Of a stretch of 64,000 bases of DNA, positions 21,489 through 33,331 are shown in pieces. The position numbers were made by a program, and so were the translations under genes. Each line of letters begins with the position of its first letter. Positions within the stretch are counted from its first letter, which is position 1. The notes under the pieces are model-generated. The model worked only from the letters and a program-made list of their open reading frames with translations, ran no database searches and was not told the DNA's origin. Origin of the DNA: Arcuatula senhousia (lineage: Eukaryota; Mollusca; Bivalvia; Mytilida; Mytilidae); the NCBI GenBank assembly GCA_963971305.1, contig OZ020304.1, positions 21,310,103 through 21,374,102 of the forward strand. Direction: 5' to 3'.

Positions 21489-23710
21489 TCTTTGGCAGCA
21501 CATGCAGGGGCTGCTCTGGCCTCAAAATTTTTGTCGCCAGAAAAATTGCCAGATTTGAAATTAAGTAGTGTAGCCAGTACTGTTTTCATTGAGGGGTCAT
21601 GCTTGTGTAATGTATGTTTAGATGTATATGTTAAAAATATTGTTTTCAGTCTTTTTTTCAGATGCATGTTGAAGAATGGTTTATTATCATTGAAAGAGTG
21701 TTTAGATAATAAATGATGAAGGTGGAGCCTTTCTTGTTTGATATCTTTTTGAAATAAAACATACCATGATTTATTTAATTATTTATCATGTTTATTGCCA
21801 TATACAAATTAAATAATAACAATACAATATATAAACATAACAATACACAAAAAACCCCAGACCATATGAATGAATACTCAACCTAGAGAATAAAGATCAC
21901 TGAAAGCACTAAATGAGCACTATGAAAAAAAGTATTATTTAGGAAAGCAAAGATAAAATTTTGTAGAATCCATCACATTTTCATGACCAACAAAGATTGC
22001 AAAAGATCATTGTTTGACAGACTGTGGACACATTATAAAGATTCATCAATCATGACTCATGTGGTTTCTATTGAATCCTGTACATTATTACAATGTTTTA
22101 ATAAAAAATATCTTGATTTTCTCAAATAAAAACTTCTTATTCCAGTATTGTTATGTGTTTATTTATTTATTTCATTTGCTGATGGTAATAGTTTGGTAAA
22201 AATATTTTGTTCCTTATAAAAACAACTTCATTTCAGTTTCTTTTTTTTAAAATAAGAATAATAAAATTAGTTTTATTTTGATCCCTTTCTTTGTTTGCTT
22301 TCTATACCCTCAGTAACCTCATCTGAATTGTTCTAAAAATAGAATGGTTTGTTTACATGTGTACTTTCTTTCTTGTGATAATTTGAGGAACTTAATAAGG
22401 TGCAGATTACTATTCTCTCAGTGTTTTGTGAATAAAAACTAATCCCAAGCTGGAGATAATTTTGATTTACTGGCAATTATTTGTTTTGACACCTTGGCTG
22501 AATGAGGCCATGTGTGCAATCAACACACGATACTTTGTCAAATTGGCTTGGACAATTAAAGTCATTCAGGCGTACATTAGAAATTTGTTCTTGATCACTG
22601 TTTTGACACCTTTATTGCATTATCAAAAGATCTGACCCTAATTTCTAATTAGTCGTTATAATCCTTTTCATCAACCTGCTGTGATCTACCTTTTCAATTA
22701 TCTACCTGCTCATCCGTGGCGACAGGTGGTTACACACGATAACTTACCTGTTGACATATTGATCAATACTGGCGATGTGTATTCAATTTCCAGTCGAAAA
22801 TGACAAAACTTACTTAGGCGCCAGAAAAATCGCCAGCAGCCATTTTTTGTCGCCAGCGAGAAAAAAATATCGCAATTTGCGACATTGGCGAAGCCCAGCG
22901 CGATCCCTGACATGTATGATGCTATCAGAAATTATCCAGAGATTCCTAAGGACGTTGGACCAAGGGACAAATCCAGTAATAGTTCAGTCGATCCAGACCA
23001 TCCCAAATTGGTTTGGAATATGCTGGACATTTGGTCCGACAACGTATTATTCCATGCCAGACCGACCAAAACTTCGTCTGACCAAAATTTTACCTTACTT
23101 TGTCATTATCGTCAAATTCCAGAAATTTTTCATGTTTATCGGAAATCGAATTATACGATTATGTGCATGTGCGGCACAGTTTATTTCCAGTTTCTGTCCC
23201 TGGACTTTTAAATACCCTAAAATTTTTATTAATTTCGAAGCAAATTCATATCGTTGACAAAAAATAAAGAAGAAAACCATGAAAAATTATAAAAAGCTAA
23301 ACAATAATAAACAATGATAAATGAAACTTACAACAAACATGACAAAGTAACAAAAATTATTGCCGGACATTTGGTCTGGTAATTAATGAGAATCAGCTTA
23401 GCGGACCGACTCAATTTTTGCTGGTCTGGTCGCTCCATACATGTACTTTACCATGAAGCAGGTTTGGTACCATCATGAAACTTTATACACTTAACATGCT
23501 TAACATGTACATCAAGATATGAACAATCAAAAACTATTATTACCACCAGAATTGTAATGACTGACCATGCAGCTTCATGATCACATTGATCTGAAAAAGG
23601 GGTTTTCATAAATGTCATGAATGTACCTAAAAATGTACATTTTTATGATTTTGTACTCAAGAACTTTCAGGTTGAGGTTACTTTAACTACCACATATTTT
23701 TATTATACAT
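21489..23710. other. Intron 1, left part: no further exon recognised
   Basis: AT-rich intronic sequence with two short segments containing 'gtcgccag' (near 21533 and 22850) that may be repeat remnants. A frame at 22885-23211 has protein-like composition at its start but no recognised motif or splice support. Confidence 0.4.
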
Positions 23711-23876
23711 TATAGGATTGAAGACCTATTTTCGGTCGTTCATGCATGTATGAACGGATCTTGGAGCTCACAAACTGAATGAATGGCCGAAGGCCGTTCA
23801 TGTTACAGTTTGTGAGTGAAGAGATCCGTTCATACATGCATGAACGACCGAAAATAGGTGTTCAATCCTTATAATT
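23711..23876. mobile_element. Foldback element, near-perfect 165-bp palindrome
   Basis: The left arm 'ttcggtcgttcatgcatgta' pairs with 'tacatgcatgaacgaccgaa' on the right. The outer ends 'ataggattgaa' and 'ttcaatcctta' also pair, and the centre is 'ggccgaaggcc'. The single strand would form one long hairpin. The motif 'catgaatgtatgaacggatc' recurs at about 23996-24015, so the palindrome may be one end of a longer element extending to about 24080. Confidence 0.8.
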
Positions 23877-24164
23877 CTTCAAATTTATACCTTTTTTTTA
23901 AAAAAAGAAAAATAAATGAATTCGGAAACAATTCGTTATTTAGGACGACGTCATCGCCGCCATATTTGATTACATTGGAACGAGGCAGAGGCGTTCATGA
24001 ATGTATGAACGGATCTGGCAATGACGTTTCAACCAATCAGAAATGAGTATACGCATGAACGCATGTCTGATAAGAATTATTAGGAGATGAACAAACAAAA
24101 ATCATCACAAAATTGTACCTGTTTCATCAACTTCCAAGGGGTGATGCTATACATGTATACGATA

Positions 24165-24490
24165 TTGAGATGTGGAATAAGTGTACGCGACACAACAAAC
24201 ATAAACAAACAGCAATTCAAAAAATCACAACGGAAATCAGCAAGCAGTCTTCAACATGACCATAGGTCACTGCTTACCGTCTTGCATTGGCCCAAGACTT
24301 ATAATTCAATACAAAAGTATCAAAACCAATCCCTAAATCATCAACGAAAGACTCAATTCTTGACATAAAACAGTTAACATAGAATGACAAGGACAAACAA
24401 AGGCTTTGGCAAAATTTCCTGGCTTAGGACAGGCACATATAAAATGTGGCGGGGTTAAACTAGTTTTTTGGATCCAACCTTCCCCCTATT
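24165..24490 (+). repeat. Repeat family R1, diverged full-length copy
   Basis: Same landmarks as 10420-10745: 'gagatgtggaataagtgtac', 'tcctggcttaggacaggcac', 'aaaatgtggcggggttaaac' and a right end 'ccaaccttccccc'. Many substitutions inside. It lies in intron 1. Confidence 0.75.
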
Positions 24491-24829
24491 GATACATGTA
24501 AGCTTGCACAATTACTTTTTTTATAAAAGTGTGATAATCATCATTAAACCCATCTTTGCTAGCCAAGGGTTACAAATCCGCCCCCCTCCTCTTCACCCTT
24601 GGCAAGCTAAGATGCATTAAACCTTATACCCATAATAAAGATCAGAATATGAGCATACATACAAAACTTATAATCTTCATGAAATTGTTATCCTGGCACT
24701 AAGATTGCAGGGAAATCATGGAAATACTGTTGCAAGATGGGGCATTAATTATATCTTTTGGACATAGTCTTGTTTAACATGTTTAATAACATTTTTAGAT
24801 TAACATGAAGTTTTGTTGCTTTTTTGTAG

Positions 24830-25015
24830 GCTCTTTACAGAATGGATTTCATCAACGAAAAAATTCATTGAACTAACCCAAGAAATGGTTCAGCTGTTGA
24901 TATTTTGCAAAACAAAAAAGCATGATGAACTTGGAGAGAAAAACAATGAAATAACAGAAAACATTTATTGTGATGTTTTTGCCAGATTTACAGAGATATT
25001 TTTTCTGCTACCATT
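24830..25015 (+). CDS. Exon 2 of the multi-exon gene
   Basis: The acceptor is tttttgtag before 24830 and the donor CCATT|GTATGT after 25015. The reading (one base completing a codon, then LFTEWISSTKKF and further to FFLLPL) is helical and amphipathic in character. It ends in phase 2 and joins exon 3 in frame. No named domain was recognised. Confidence 0.65.
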
Positions 25016-25224
25016 GTATGTATAATTTTCTAAAATTAATGAAGTTACCTAAAACATTTACACTCACTAATATAAGTATTGAGAAAGAAGCGATAAAGAA
25101 AACATATCCATGTCACAAATCAGTATTAGAACAAAGAAAAAAAAGATATATTTGCTGCACTTGTTTCACTGCTGTCAGTGGCAAGGTGATTGTCATTCTC
25201 TTACTTTTAAACTCATCTGACCTG

Positions 25225-25480
25225 AAAGGTCTAAGAAGCAAAGAGGCACCAATGGTCGAAAGTCTGAAAGGGCAACTACTAAACCGATAAACACTAACAA
25301 GAACTATGAGAACAGCACAAAGAAACACAAAACACAAAATCAACCAGAGGAAATCAACAACCCGAAATCAAGTCACAACAATATTGAGCTTAGGTGCTCA
25401 CAAAGAGTAAGCAGTTCCTGCCTGCTAGAGCCATGATAGCACACCAGTATTGTTGCTAATTTCCAATTCAGTGTGTCAAA
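25225..25480 (+). repeat. Repeat family R2, third copy (intron 2)
   Basis: Contains 'gaggcaccaatggtcgaaag', 'cttaggtgctcacaaagag' and 'taagcagttcctgcctgcta' in family order. Confidence 0.6.
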
Positions 25481-25505
25481 TCTGGTAAAGGAAAACAAAA
25501 ATAAC

Positions 25506-25612
25506 TATGAGCGGACAAGCGGCCCACAAAAATATTTTAACTGGATTTGGCATATGAGAACTAAAGTTTCCAGAAATTATCTTCTTGGGCCGCAGGTCCG
25601 CTCATATTTAAA
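25506..25612. mobile_element. Small MITE-like inverted repeat, about 106 bp
   Basis: The ends 'tatgagcgga' and 'tccgctcata' are inverted, followed inward by 'cggccca' and 'tgggccg'. No target duplication was recognised. Confidence 0.55.
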
Positions 25613-26245
25613 TCTCACAAAAACTGTTGTCATTTTAACAATTTTTAGCCAATTTTGCTACATTTCAATAGTTTTATCATTTTTTGCACATGCGTAATTG
25701 CGCCATATGTCACATTTTCAATAAAATTTTGCCTGCTCCAAAATATATAAATTCTGAAGCACAAAATCATGCCGCTATAATTCAATATTCAAATTTTGGA
25801 AAATTTGTCCAATTATGGAGGCCAATTCATGCTCTTATCCTATCTTGTCCTTTCTATGACAAACAAACATCTGCACTCATTTCCTCTAATGTAGGAAATG
25901 ATTTCATGCATATTTATGATTTACATGTATTTGTACTACAATGTAATACTATACATGTACTCATCAATTTTAGATCACATTAATGGTGTGCTTACATGTA
26001 GTTAAAAACAGGACAGATAAAAGTTGTGTCAAGGTACAAAATGTATTCATGGTAATTTAAAAATGTCTAATTTTATTGCAGTCTTTGGTTCATGATGATA
26101 CGGTAGTGAGTTAGTTGAACTTATAGCCAGTGCACTCACTTATATTTCATTTTAGAAATGAGCCTTTATTAGGTTAAGTGTGGTTTTAGCTTTATATAAT
26201 AAAATTTAAAAATATATCTTATTCATTTGTTTTTATTTTACACAG

Positions 26246-26366
26246 GACTGGAAGAAGAACTTCTATCTGGAATAATGATAAGATTGTTGGAAGTGTATCA
26301 GACATAATTTATCACCAATATATCCCTAGAGGGGCTCCAAACCCTGTTTTGTCTTTGTTCTTTGAG
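26246..26366 (+). CDS. Exon 3 of the multi-exon gene
   Basis: The acceptor ttttatttttacacag-like tract ends at 26245 and the donor is GAG|GTACAC after 26366. The first base completes a Leu codon with exon 2, then TGRRTSIWNNDKIVG through PVLSLFFE. The 121-bp exon is phase-compatible on both sides, which is strong support for a real gene. Confidence 0.7.
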
Positions 26367-27319
26367 GTACACGATTATTTAGAAATAGTTTGAAAGTAAG
26401 TCTATATAAGACAAAAACAGGTATAAAAATAGTAGCAGTAATTTTGTTATGCTTTATATGTTTATTTAAAAGCATATTTTAACCTCGCATTAGAAGCAGA
26501 CATTGGAAGGTCAAATCTTAAAGTATTTTAAAAAAGGTACCCAAATCTGCTGAAAATATGAACAGAGAAGCCAAATCTAGCACAAAGGATATCAGCCACG
26601 TGCAATATGTTTAAAAGAAAACTGGTGTTTTATAACAATTTTGAATTTTAACAATCAGAAATTTCAATGATAAAAAAAATTGTGTATATTTGCAAATCTA
26701 CCGTTTGATAGAATTTATATTGCAAGAAAAGATGATTTGTTAAAATCAACATGGTGTATTGCTTTGATAGGGGCTACAGTGAAAGTTGGTGAGGCCAATT
26801 TAATAAATTGTTTGTTTCCCCTTTTATGACCCTACATCTCAGGTGGTGGGTAGGTAGGTAGGAAAAATATTTTTCCCCTTACATAACATTTTATATATAG
26901 CTTCATAGCTACTGAGTAACCAAGAAGCATTTAGAATCATATTTTTTTTGCAAATATGAAGGGGTATTTGAATAATAAATATAATAAAAAAATGTCTAAA
27001 CTTATTGAATGGATAAACTTAGTCATATCCCATAAAGTAGATCCAAAAAATATTTTTGAATTCCTAAAGTCCAAAAAAAATATTTCCAGAAAGGCTGATT
27101 TTTCTGGGTAGGTTGTTAAAGGGAAAACAAACAATATTTTAATTTTTGCCTGAATATTGAAGTTTTAAAATCACCTCAATATATCAGTCCTAGATATTTT
27201 TTCCAGACAGCTAAAAATGTACATACCTCTTGATATTTGACATGCTGTAAACCATTTTATGTCCCTAGTACATGTATTTATACATATCAAGGAATGTGAT
27301 AGATGTTTTTTCATTTTAG
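26367..27319. other. Intron 3 of the multi-exon gene
   Basis: AT-rich intronic sequence. A short 'ggtaggtagg' run lies near 26850. No repeat family or frame was recognised. Confidence 0.5.
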
Positions 27320-27487
27320 GTAAAGAACGTGCCTTCACAAAAGTCAGATGATGCCTGTGAACACACTTGGATTTCCCAAAAACTTGATAAAAAAGTCATG
27401 GATCAAGTTGGATTGGAGCTTGTATCAGAATGTTTTCGATCAGCCTTTCTTCCTAATGTACTTGGTGTAATATGCATGAGAACTGAG
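27320..27487 (+). CDS. Exon 4 of the multi-exon gene
   Basis: The acceptor is tttttcattttag (to 27319) and the donor GAG|GTTTGT after 27487. It encodes exactly 56 residues in phase 0, starting VKNVPSQKSDDAC and ending GVICMRTE. It contains WISQKLDKKVMDQ and a helical LELVSECFRSAFLPN stretch. Not recognised as a known domain. Confidence 0.7.
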
Positions 27488-28309
27488 GTTTGTTATAAAG
27501 AGTTTATGTGCAAATCATACTCTTCCACACAATATCAAACAAATTTTGGTTGACTTATTTATTGTTTTTATACCAATGCCACAATTTGTCAGGGGAATTA
27601 GTTTTATTCATGTCCGTCTGTTCTTACATACACATAGACGACCTCTGTCAAGCTTTTCTCAGAAACTGTAGATAAGAATGAGTCAAAAGGATGCGTGGCA
27701 ATAGACCCATATTTGGCCCTATGAACATGATGAAGTGAAGCTATATGGGAAATATTAACTTTTATGTGGCTTAAAAAAAAAACCTAATCAAATAAGACTA
27801 ACTTCTTTCATTATTACATTACAATGAGCCATCTTTTATACAAATAAAGGAAAATGGATTTTTAATGTTTTCAATGCATATATTGCTTTAATTATCATTC
27901 ATTAACATAAATGTAGCGCCCATCAAAACAACAACTTCAAACTTTCGGAAATGATGTAATACATCATTTTACACATTTTTCTCAAATATTAAATTGTTAA
28001 TCAGATGCACCCACATGTTCTAAACAGAAAAGTGAGTCTAAAAAACCCCATGGCCAGCAAAAATCAATAAGATTAGGACATCCTAAAAATATAGGTTTTG
28101 AGTAAACTGATTGATATGGCAACTAAACTCATATTAGAAAAGTGTAACATTTTAAAAAGCCCTATATTTTTTCAATATTTCAACAACATAAGACATCTGT
28201 TTGCTCATTTTTAGTTTAAAGGTAATTTTTGGGCAAAAAATTGATCTCACTGCCACACATCTTTTAGCATGGATGTTTGAATTACATGTTAGAATGACAA
28301 ATTACGTGT

Positions 28310-28783
28310 CCTAAACTCATGCCATGCCATCACTATTCATCTGTGATTGCTCTTCGTCATATGTAAGCAATTTTTAAAATCTCCTCTGAAACCACTGAAC
28401 CATTTGGACTGAAACTTTGCAGGAATGATATAAGACATAATGGCAACAAATGTTCTTCATTATGAAGAGTTTCTACGAAAATCATTGCTGTTGTTACTAA
28501 AGATAGAACATAGGATAAATTGCTTACAAACATGACTATTGCTTATAACTCAGCAACTATAACAGATAGAAAAAATCCAAAAGTTAAAATAAAATGTTGG
28601 CAAATACCCCATTGTACCGCTTTGTTTTTATTTCATGTGTCTGCATTATAGATTGAAAACTACAGGTATTGCAGACTATTGCTTTATCAAAATATTTAAA
28701 ATACATTTTCAATTTAAGAATATAACTTTGTAAGTACCATGAAAGATCAGATGAGCAATTCAGTCTCATGGGAGCATCTAGTT
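28310..28783 (+). mobile_element. Degenerate family-G element in intron 4
   Basis: The body shows 'tctgaaaccactgaacca', 'gttactaaagatagaaca' and 'gcttataactcagcaac', modules shared with the 32-42 kb elements. The tail (28743-28783) is 'agatcagatgagcaattca', a decayed hairpin and CTAG followed by TTT. The head is largely lost, so this is an old copy. Confidence 0.65.
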
Positions 28784-28993
28784 TAATTTGCCATGTTGCT
28801 CAAATTTCTGAAGTCAGGTGAGCAAATCAGAAAAAAAGTATAAATATTGTCAAATGTGTTATTTACCCATATGATGAAACGGAAAGCAAGCATTTTGTGT
28901 AATATTTTATTTATCACATTGAAGACTTGGTATGTGTTTTTATAGGCTTCTTATAACCTTTTGCTAATGTGTCTATGTTGTTTCTAATTGTAG

Positions 28994-29063
28994 GTTATAT
29001 TTGTTTACCTCTCCATAGCAACAGAACATGTTAAAGCAATTCGGAATAATGAGGACATTGAAG
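28994..29063 (+). CDS. Exon 5 of the multi-exon gene
   Basis: The acceptor is tttctaattgtag (to 28993) and the donor GAAG|GTAAAA after 29063. It encodes VIFVYLSIATEHVKA then IRNNEDIE, in phase with exon 4, and leaves phase 1. If the donor is not used, the frame continues through the adjacent tandem repeat to a stop at about 29198, giving an alternative C-terminus of some 45 residues. Confidence 0.6.
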
Positions 29064-29099
29064 GTAAAAAAGCATCTATACATTATACACAAGCATTTG

Positions 29100-29560
29100 A
29101 TATCATGAAAAGAGAAGACAGGATTCAGATATCGGAACTTTTGTTTTGGCTTGGGTGTGTACAAAAGTACAACTTACAAAGATATTATTTAAAGCAGTGA
29201 TATAGGAATGGAATATCATACAAAGAGAAGAAAGAATTCAGATATCACAGCTATTGTATCAGCTATTGTACAAAAGTAAAACTTGCATAGATACTATTTA
29301 AAGTAGTGATGGTCCCACTGGTATGTTTGGGAACTGTTTTATAAAAAAGAGGAAAGTATTAAAACTTGAACATCAGAACTACTGTATTGACTTGGGTTTG
29401 AACAAAAGAACAACTTGCATAAATACTTTTTAAAGCAGTGATGTAGGTATGGGATATCATGAGAAAAGTTCTAACCATTATTTTGGATTGGATGTGTACA
29501 TAACTACAACTTGAATAGTTACTATTTAAAGCAGCAATATATGTATGGGATCGTCCATCT
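29100..29560. repeat. Degenerate tandem repeat, about four units of roughly 110 bp
   Basis: Landmarks 'atatcatgaaaagag', 'acaaaagtacaacttac' and 'tatttaaagcagtgat' recur four times, at about 29100, 29210, 29330 and 29450. It begins just behind the exon 5 donor. Confidence 0.75.
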
Positions 29561-29699
29561 GACATCCAAAATGTGCACGGATATTGTATAAAACAGGGAT
29601 GGGGAAAATCCCTGCATTAGCATCTTTTACAATGCCAAACACAGTTTTGTACAAAATGCTAATGGTGGTAGCCAAATGAATTGACCAACTTGTAAAGGG

Positions 29700-30440
29700 A
29701 ATCTGTTTTTAGACGACCGAAATTTTTTGCGATCGTATAATGTTATGGCCATGTCCTCATTGTCGTCGTCTTGTGGGGACATTTTATTTCCGCTGGATAG
29801 CTTGAGTAAATATTCACCAATTGTTATGAAATTTTGATATGCTGTTTGTTACCACTAGAGGAAGGTTCCTAAAGTATTTGGGGTTGGGGCCCCCTGCTGT
29901 TTTAGCAAAAAAGGGCCAACGGGGTTAAAATTGGTGTATTGACAAAACTGTTGTAGAATGTTTATTATTCATTTGATTTTTGAAATTCTTTTTTTATTGA
30001 ATTCCTCATTAAATTTTGTCAATTAAATTTGTCAATGGTTTGATTTATATTGTACTGTTACATTGCTACAGGGGCCAAAGACGGGCCACACCCATAAAAT
30101 CAACTTTTTTATTTGTGGTCTGATTTTCAAAATCTTTTTTTGTTGGAATCCTTGTGAAGATCTCTGTTTGCGTTTTAATCAGATTTGCAATATCTCTTAC
30201 TGTTTTGAGATATTTAGGGTCGAAGGGGCAAAAAACACCTTTTTTAAAGTAGGTCAAGGCAAATGGTTTTACACAAGAAATTTAGCTGTAGTGGGCCAGC
30301 CAATTGTTATGAACTTTAAATATGATGATTATATCAACTAAAGGAAGCTTTTTATTGCATTTTGGGTTGTGGTCCTTACCATTTTTGAAAAAAGGGCCAA
30401 AAGGGACTAAAACGTGTCAAAAAATGTTAACGAATATATA
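29700..30440 (+). repeat. Old modular repeat related in style to family G
   Basis: Starts near 'agacgaccgaaattttttgc' with 'ttgtcgtcgtcttgtgggga'. Three diverged modules follow, each with 'aaaaaagggccaa' and a 'tttgggttgggg'-like segment. No clear head or tail hairpin was seen, so family and ends are uncertain. Confidence 0.45.
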
Positions 30441-30479
30441 GAAATAAGATTTGTTGCTATAAAATGTTAATGTAAATAT

Positions 30480-31330
30480 ATACATGTGTCACGAAATGCA
30501 ATTTAAAGTCCACCACAGGATTCATGTGTCAAAAAGCTTTGTAAGTCCTCCATGGGCTGCATGTGAACAAAGAAAAAGACTACCCATATTGGGCCTCCAA
30601 TGTACAGGGTTCAACTTCTTCTGGTCGTATCATGCTGCCCTCGGCGTAGCTTTTTATTGTCATGGAAGTTAGAATCCGCATTTACTTTGTATTTTTGTGA
30701 TTGTTCACAAAACTTCAAATCAGGTCTACTTTTGTCATTAAACATGTATAAAATATTTTTGTGATATTTTTTGTATAAAGGGAGATAACTATAAAACCAT
30801 GTGACAAATTGCCTCTTTTATGAAAACAGAGATTTTTAAAAAAATTCAGGTAAATGTACCCCCAATTAAAGGAAACATGCTCTTTCAGGTACTTTTAGTT
30901 CAAATACTGGTATGTTTGTAGAATTTCTTACTTAAATACCCCCTTTTGCACTGTTTTTGGCACTTTTGTAGAAATAAATTGTGTATTATTTAGTTATAAT
31001 ATGAAAACCATCAGAAAGAGTGGAAATTCATGATTTTATTGATATATACAAATGCAAATGCCCATAGTACATATTATAGCCAGATTTTTGTCACAGCATA
31101 GAAGTGATATTGCTTTGGTCTGATGATGTCACTTTGAATAATAATATTCTGCACCCTAATGTGACAATACTTAATAACCGAAAAAAGTTCAATGGGCTAC
31201 ATGTGTCTAAAGTAATTAACAATTCCTTTTGGGCCTCCAATGTACAGGGCTTAACATGTTGTGCTCATATTGTGCTGCACTCTGTAAAGCATTTTATTGC
31301 ACTTAATGACCTCTATTTTTTAAAGAAAAA
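30480..31330. repeat. Two diverged copies of a segment of about 120 bp
   Basis: 'gggcctccaatgtacagggt' near 30592 and 'gggcctccaatgtacagggc' near 31231, each followed by a matching stretch (tcatgctgccctcggcgtag / attgtgctgcactctgtaaa), show a duplication about 640 bp apart. No gene was seen. Confidence 0.55.
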
Positions 31331-31983
31331 GTTAGTCCACATCAACTATTTTTTTTCACAAGAATTGAATATTTAGTAATGGGGACGCAGTTATTACATG
31401 TATAATACACCAAAGACTGTATAAAGTGTCATTTAATAAAGCCTAGTATAGTTCTAAATATAGAGTTATAGTATTTGAACCCGTTAACATGATTACAGTT
31501 ACATGTATATTGAAATTCAATCTAAATGTAATTTTCAGAGTAGCATTCAGAAATATAAAGTCTAAAATTTGGCAAAGGTAATTTGTCATGGTAACTGATA
31601 CCTTGCTCTTTACCAAAGCATCTGTATATTATTATATAATGATATGCCTAAGTACAAAGATTTATATAAGTTTACATGTCATCATGTCATCATATAAAAA
31701 TGTGCTAATTTAAGTTTTATTGTTTGGAAAATTAACATGATTAACATGATTAAGGCATACTTAAGTCATTGATAGTGTTACCTAGATAGTGTTAATGATT
31801 TTGATGTGTATTGTGTCAAATTAATATTAATCAAATCTTTGTTAGTGATAGCTGTAACTAACAAAGATCTGTTAACAGCTTAAGTGAGCAATAAAATTGT
31901 TATTACTGTTAAAAAAAAGATAATGTTACCTCTTGTTTTAAGGAAGGACTCTTTTAATTTATTTCTAATCATTTTTGTTCCAG

Positions 31984-32012
31984 GATTTTGTGAATGTTAT
32001 TGTTTTGTTTGA
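31984..32012 (+). CDS. Possible last exon (exon 6) of the multi-exon gene
   Basis: A good acceptor (ctaatcatttttgttccag) ends at 31983. The following GA completes a Gly codon with exon 5 and reads FCECYCFV then TGA at 32010-32012. Phase and acceptor fit, but eight residues are little evidence and no AATAAA follows at once. The alternative is readthrough of exon 5. Confidence 0.35.
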
Positions 32013-32169
32013 CTTTATAAACATGTACTATATAAACAGTGATGTTATTTTAACAATAGATGAGCAATGAATGACAGATTACCTGCATGTGGAACAGTTT
32101 ATAATGTGGTTCAATTAGTTCTTATGAAATGAAAATTATTATTGAATTTTCATACATGTAACTGTGTCC

Positions 32170-32842
32170 AGTGTTAGGTCACTGACACCAAAGGTCATGA
32201 TCACAAGAAATCTGTTGGTCGTTGTCTGTCAACTTTTCTTGAAAGATCTTCTCTGATACCACTGAAATGATAGCTTTCAAACTTCCTACACTTAGTCTAT
32301 AGGATGTTGTCTACCAATTTTATGCACCCAGACCAACAAACATGGCCGCTATTGTTAAACAAAAAGAACAGGGATCAAGAGCATAGTTTTTAGCTTATAG
32401 CTCAAACAGTATAAGACAAAGAGAAAATCTGAAGCATCCATCCTTCTTCAGCATCAAAAGCTCTACAAAACTCTCATGATCTGCCGTTGTGGGACGACTC
32501 CTTATAGGAGTTATTTCCCCTTGCAAAATTTGACCAATTCCACAGTTTTTGGACTTTTTCTTGGAGGAAAAAAAGCATAGGAGAATTGTTAAGCTCATTG
32601 AGATCTACCAAAGTGGTTTCAGAGTCATATTATCAGATCAACTATTTGACAGTAGTATACCTTTAACTGTTTCCTATGAATTTGAAACAACTTTTTTAAG
32701 CTTTGTTACATAGTGTACTTGATTTTTAGAGTGTTTTCTAACTAGTTTCTTTAATTTTAATTACCAAATACATGTTACAAATTAGGTGAGAAGCTTCAGC
32801 ATTAGAGATCAGGTGAGTGATCAGGCTCCTGGGAGCCTCTAG
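32170..32842 (+). mobile_element. Family-G element with degenerate head
   Basis: A head-like 'gtgttaggtcactgacaccaaaggtcatgatcac' region (32170-32200, arms partly paired) is followed by 'aacttttcttgaaagatctt', 'ctgataccactgaa', 'aacatggccgct' and 'ggagttatttcccctt'. The tail is 'gagatcaggtgagtga', hairpin 'aggctcctgggagcct' and CTAG (32839-32842) followed by T. Confidence 0.7.
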
Positions 32843-33331
32843 TTCTCTATTTTTGTCAGAGAGTAATTAATTTTTTATGCCCCATATGCCCTAAAGTCGT
32901 ATTGTTTGGGTCTGTTTGTTTGTCCCAATTCCAGTTTAAGTTACTTTACCACAAAGGGAGTGTGGTGTCATCATGAAACTTAATACACATTATATCAGGG
33001 TATGTACAAACAAAAATCTCCAAAATTTATCTGTCTGATCAAATTTATGTATAATTGATGGTTAGAAACTGAAGTTGAATTTAGCATCGTATTTTGTTGG
33101 AGCATTAATTGCATCACTTGGCGTCCGTCGTCGTCTGTTAACAATTTTTCAAAAATCTCTGAAACTGAAACTGCTGAACAGAATGAAGAGATAGAGAAAA
33201 TCTGATTCAACTTTCTTTATTTAGCATCAAAAGCTCTACAAATGTCTCCATTGGTTTCAAGCTGTCAGATTCATGATCCCTTACAGGGGTTATGGCACTC
33301 AAAAGGTAAAACAAACGTTTTTCACGGTTTT

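Noticed and set aside
22885..23211. Possible extra exon or small gene in intron 1
   Set aside because: No splice sites in a matching phase and no recognisable motif; a 'gtcgccag' repeat scrap lies next to it.
24087..24368. 93-codon frame on the plus strand
   Set aside because: It lies inside the R1 repeat and is not preserved in its other copies.
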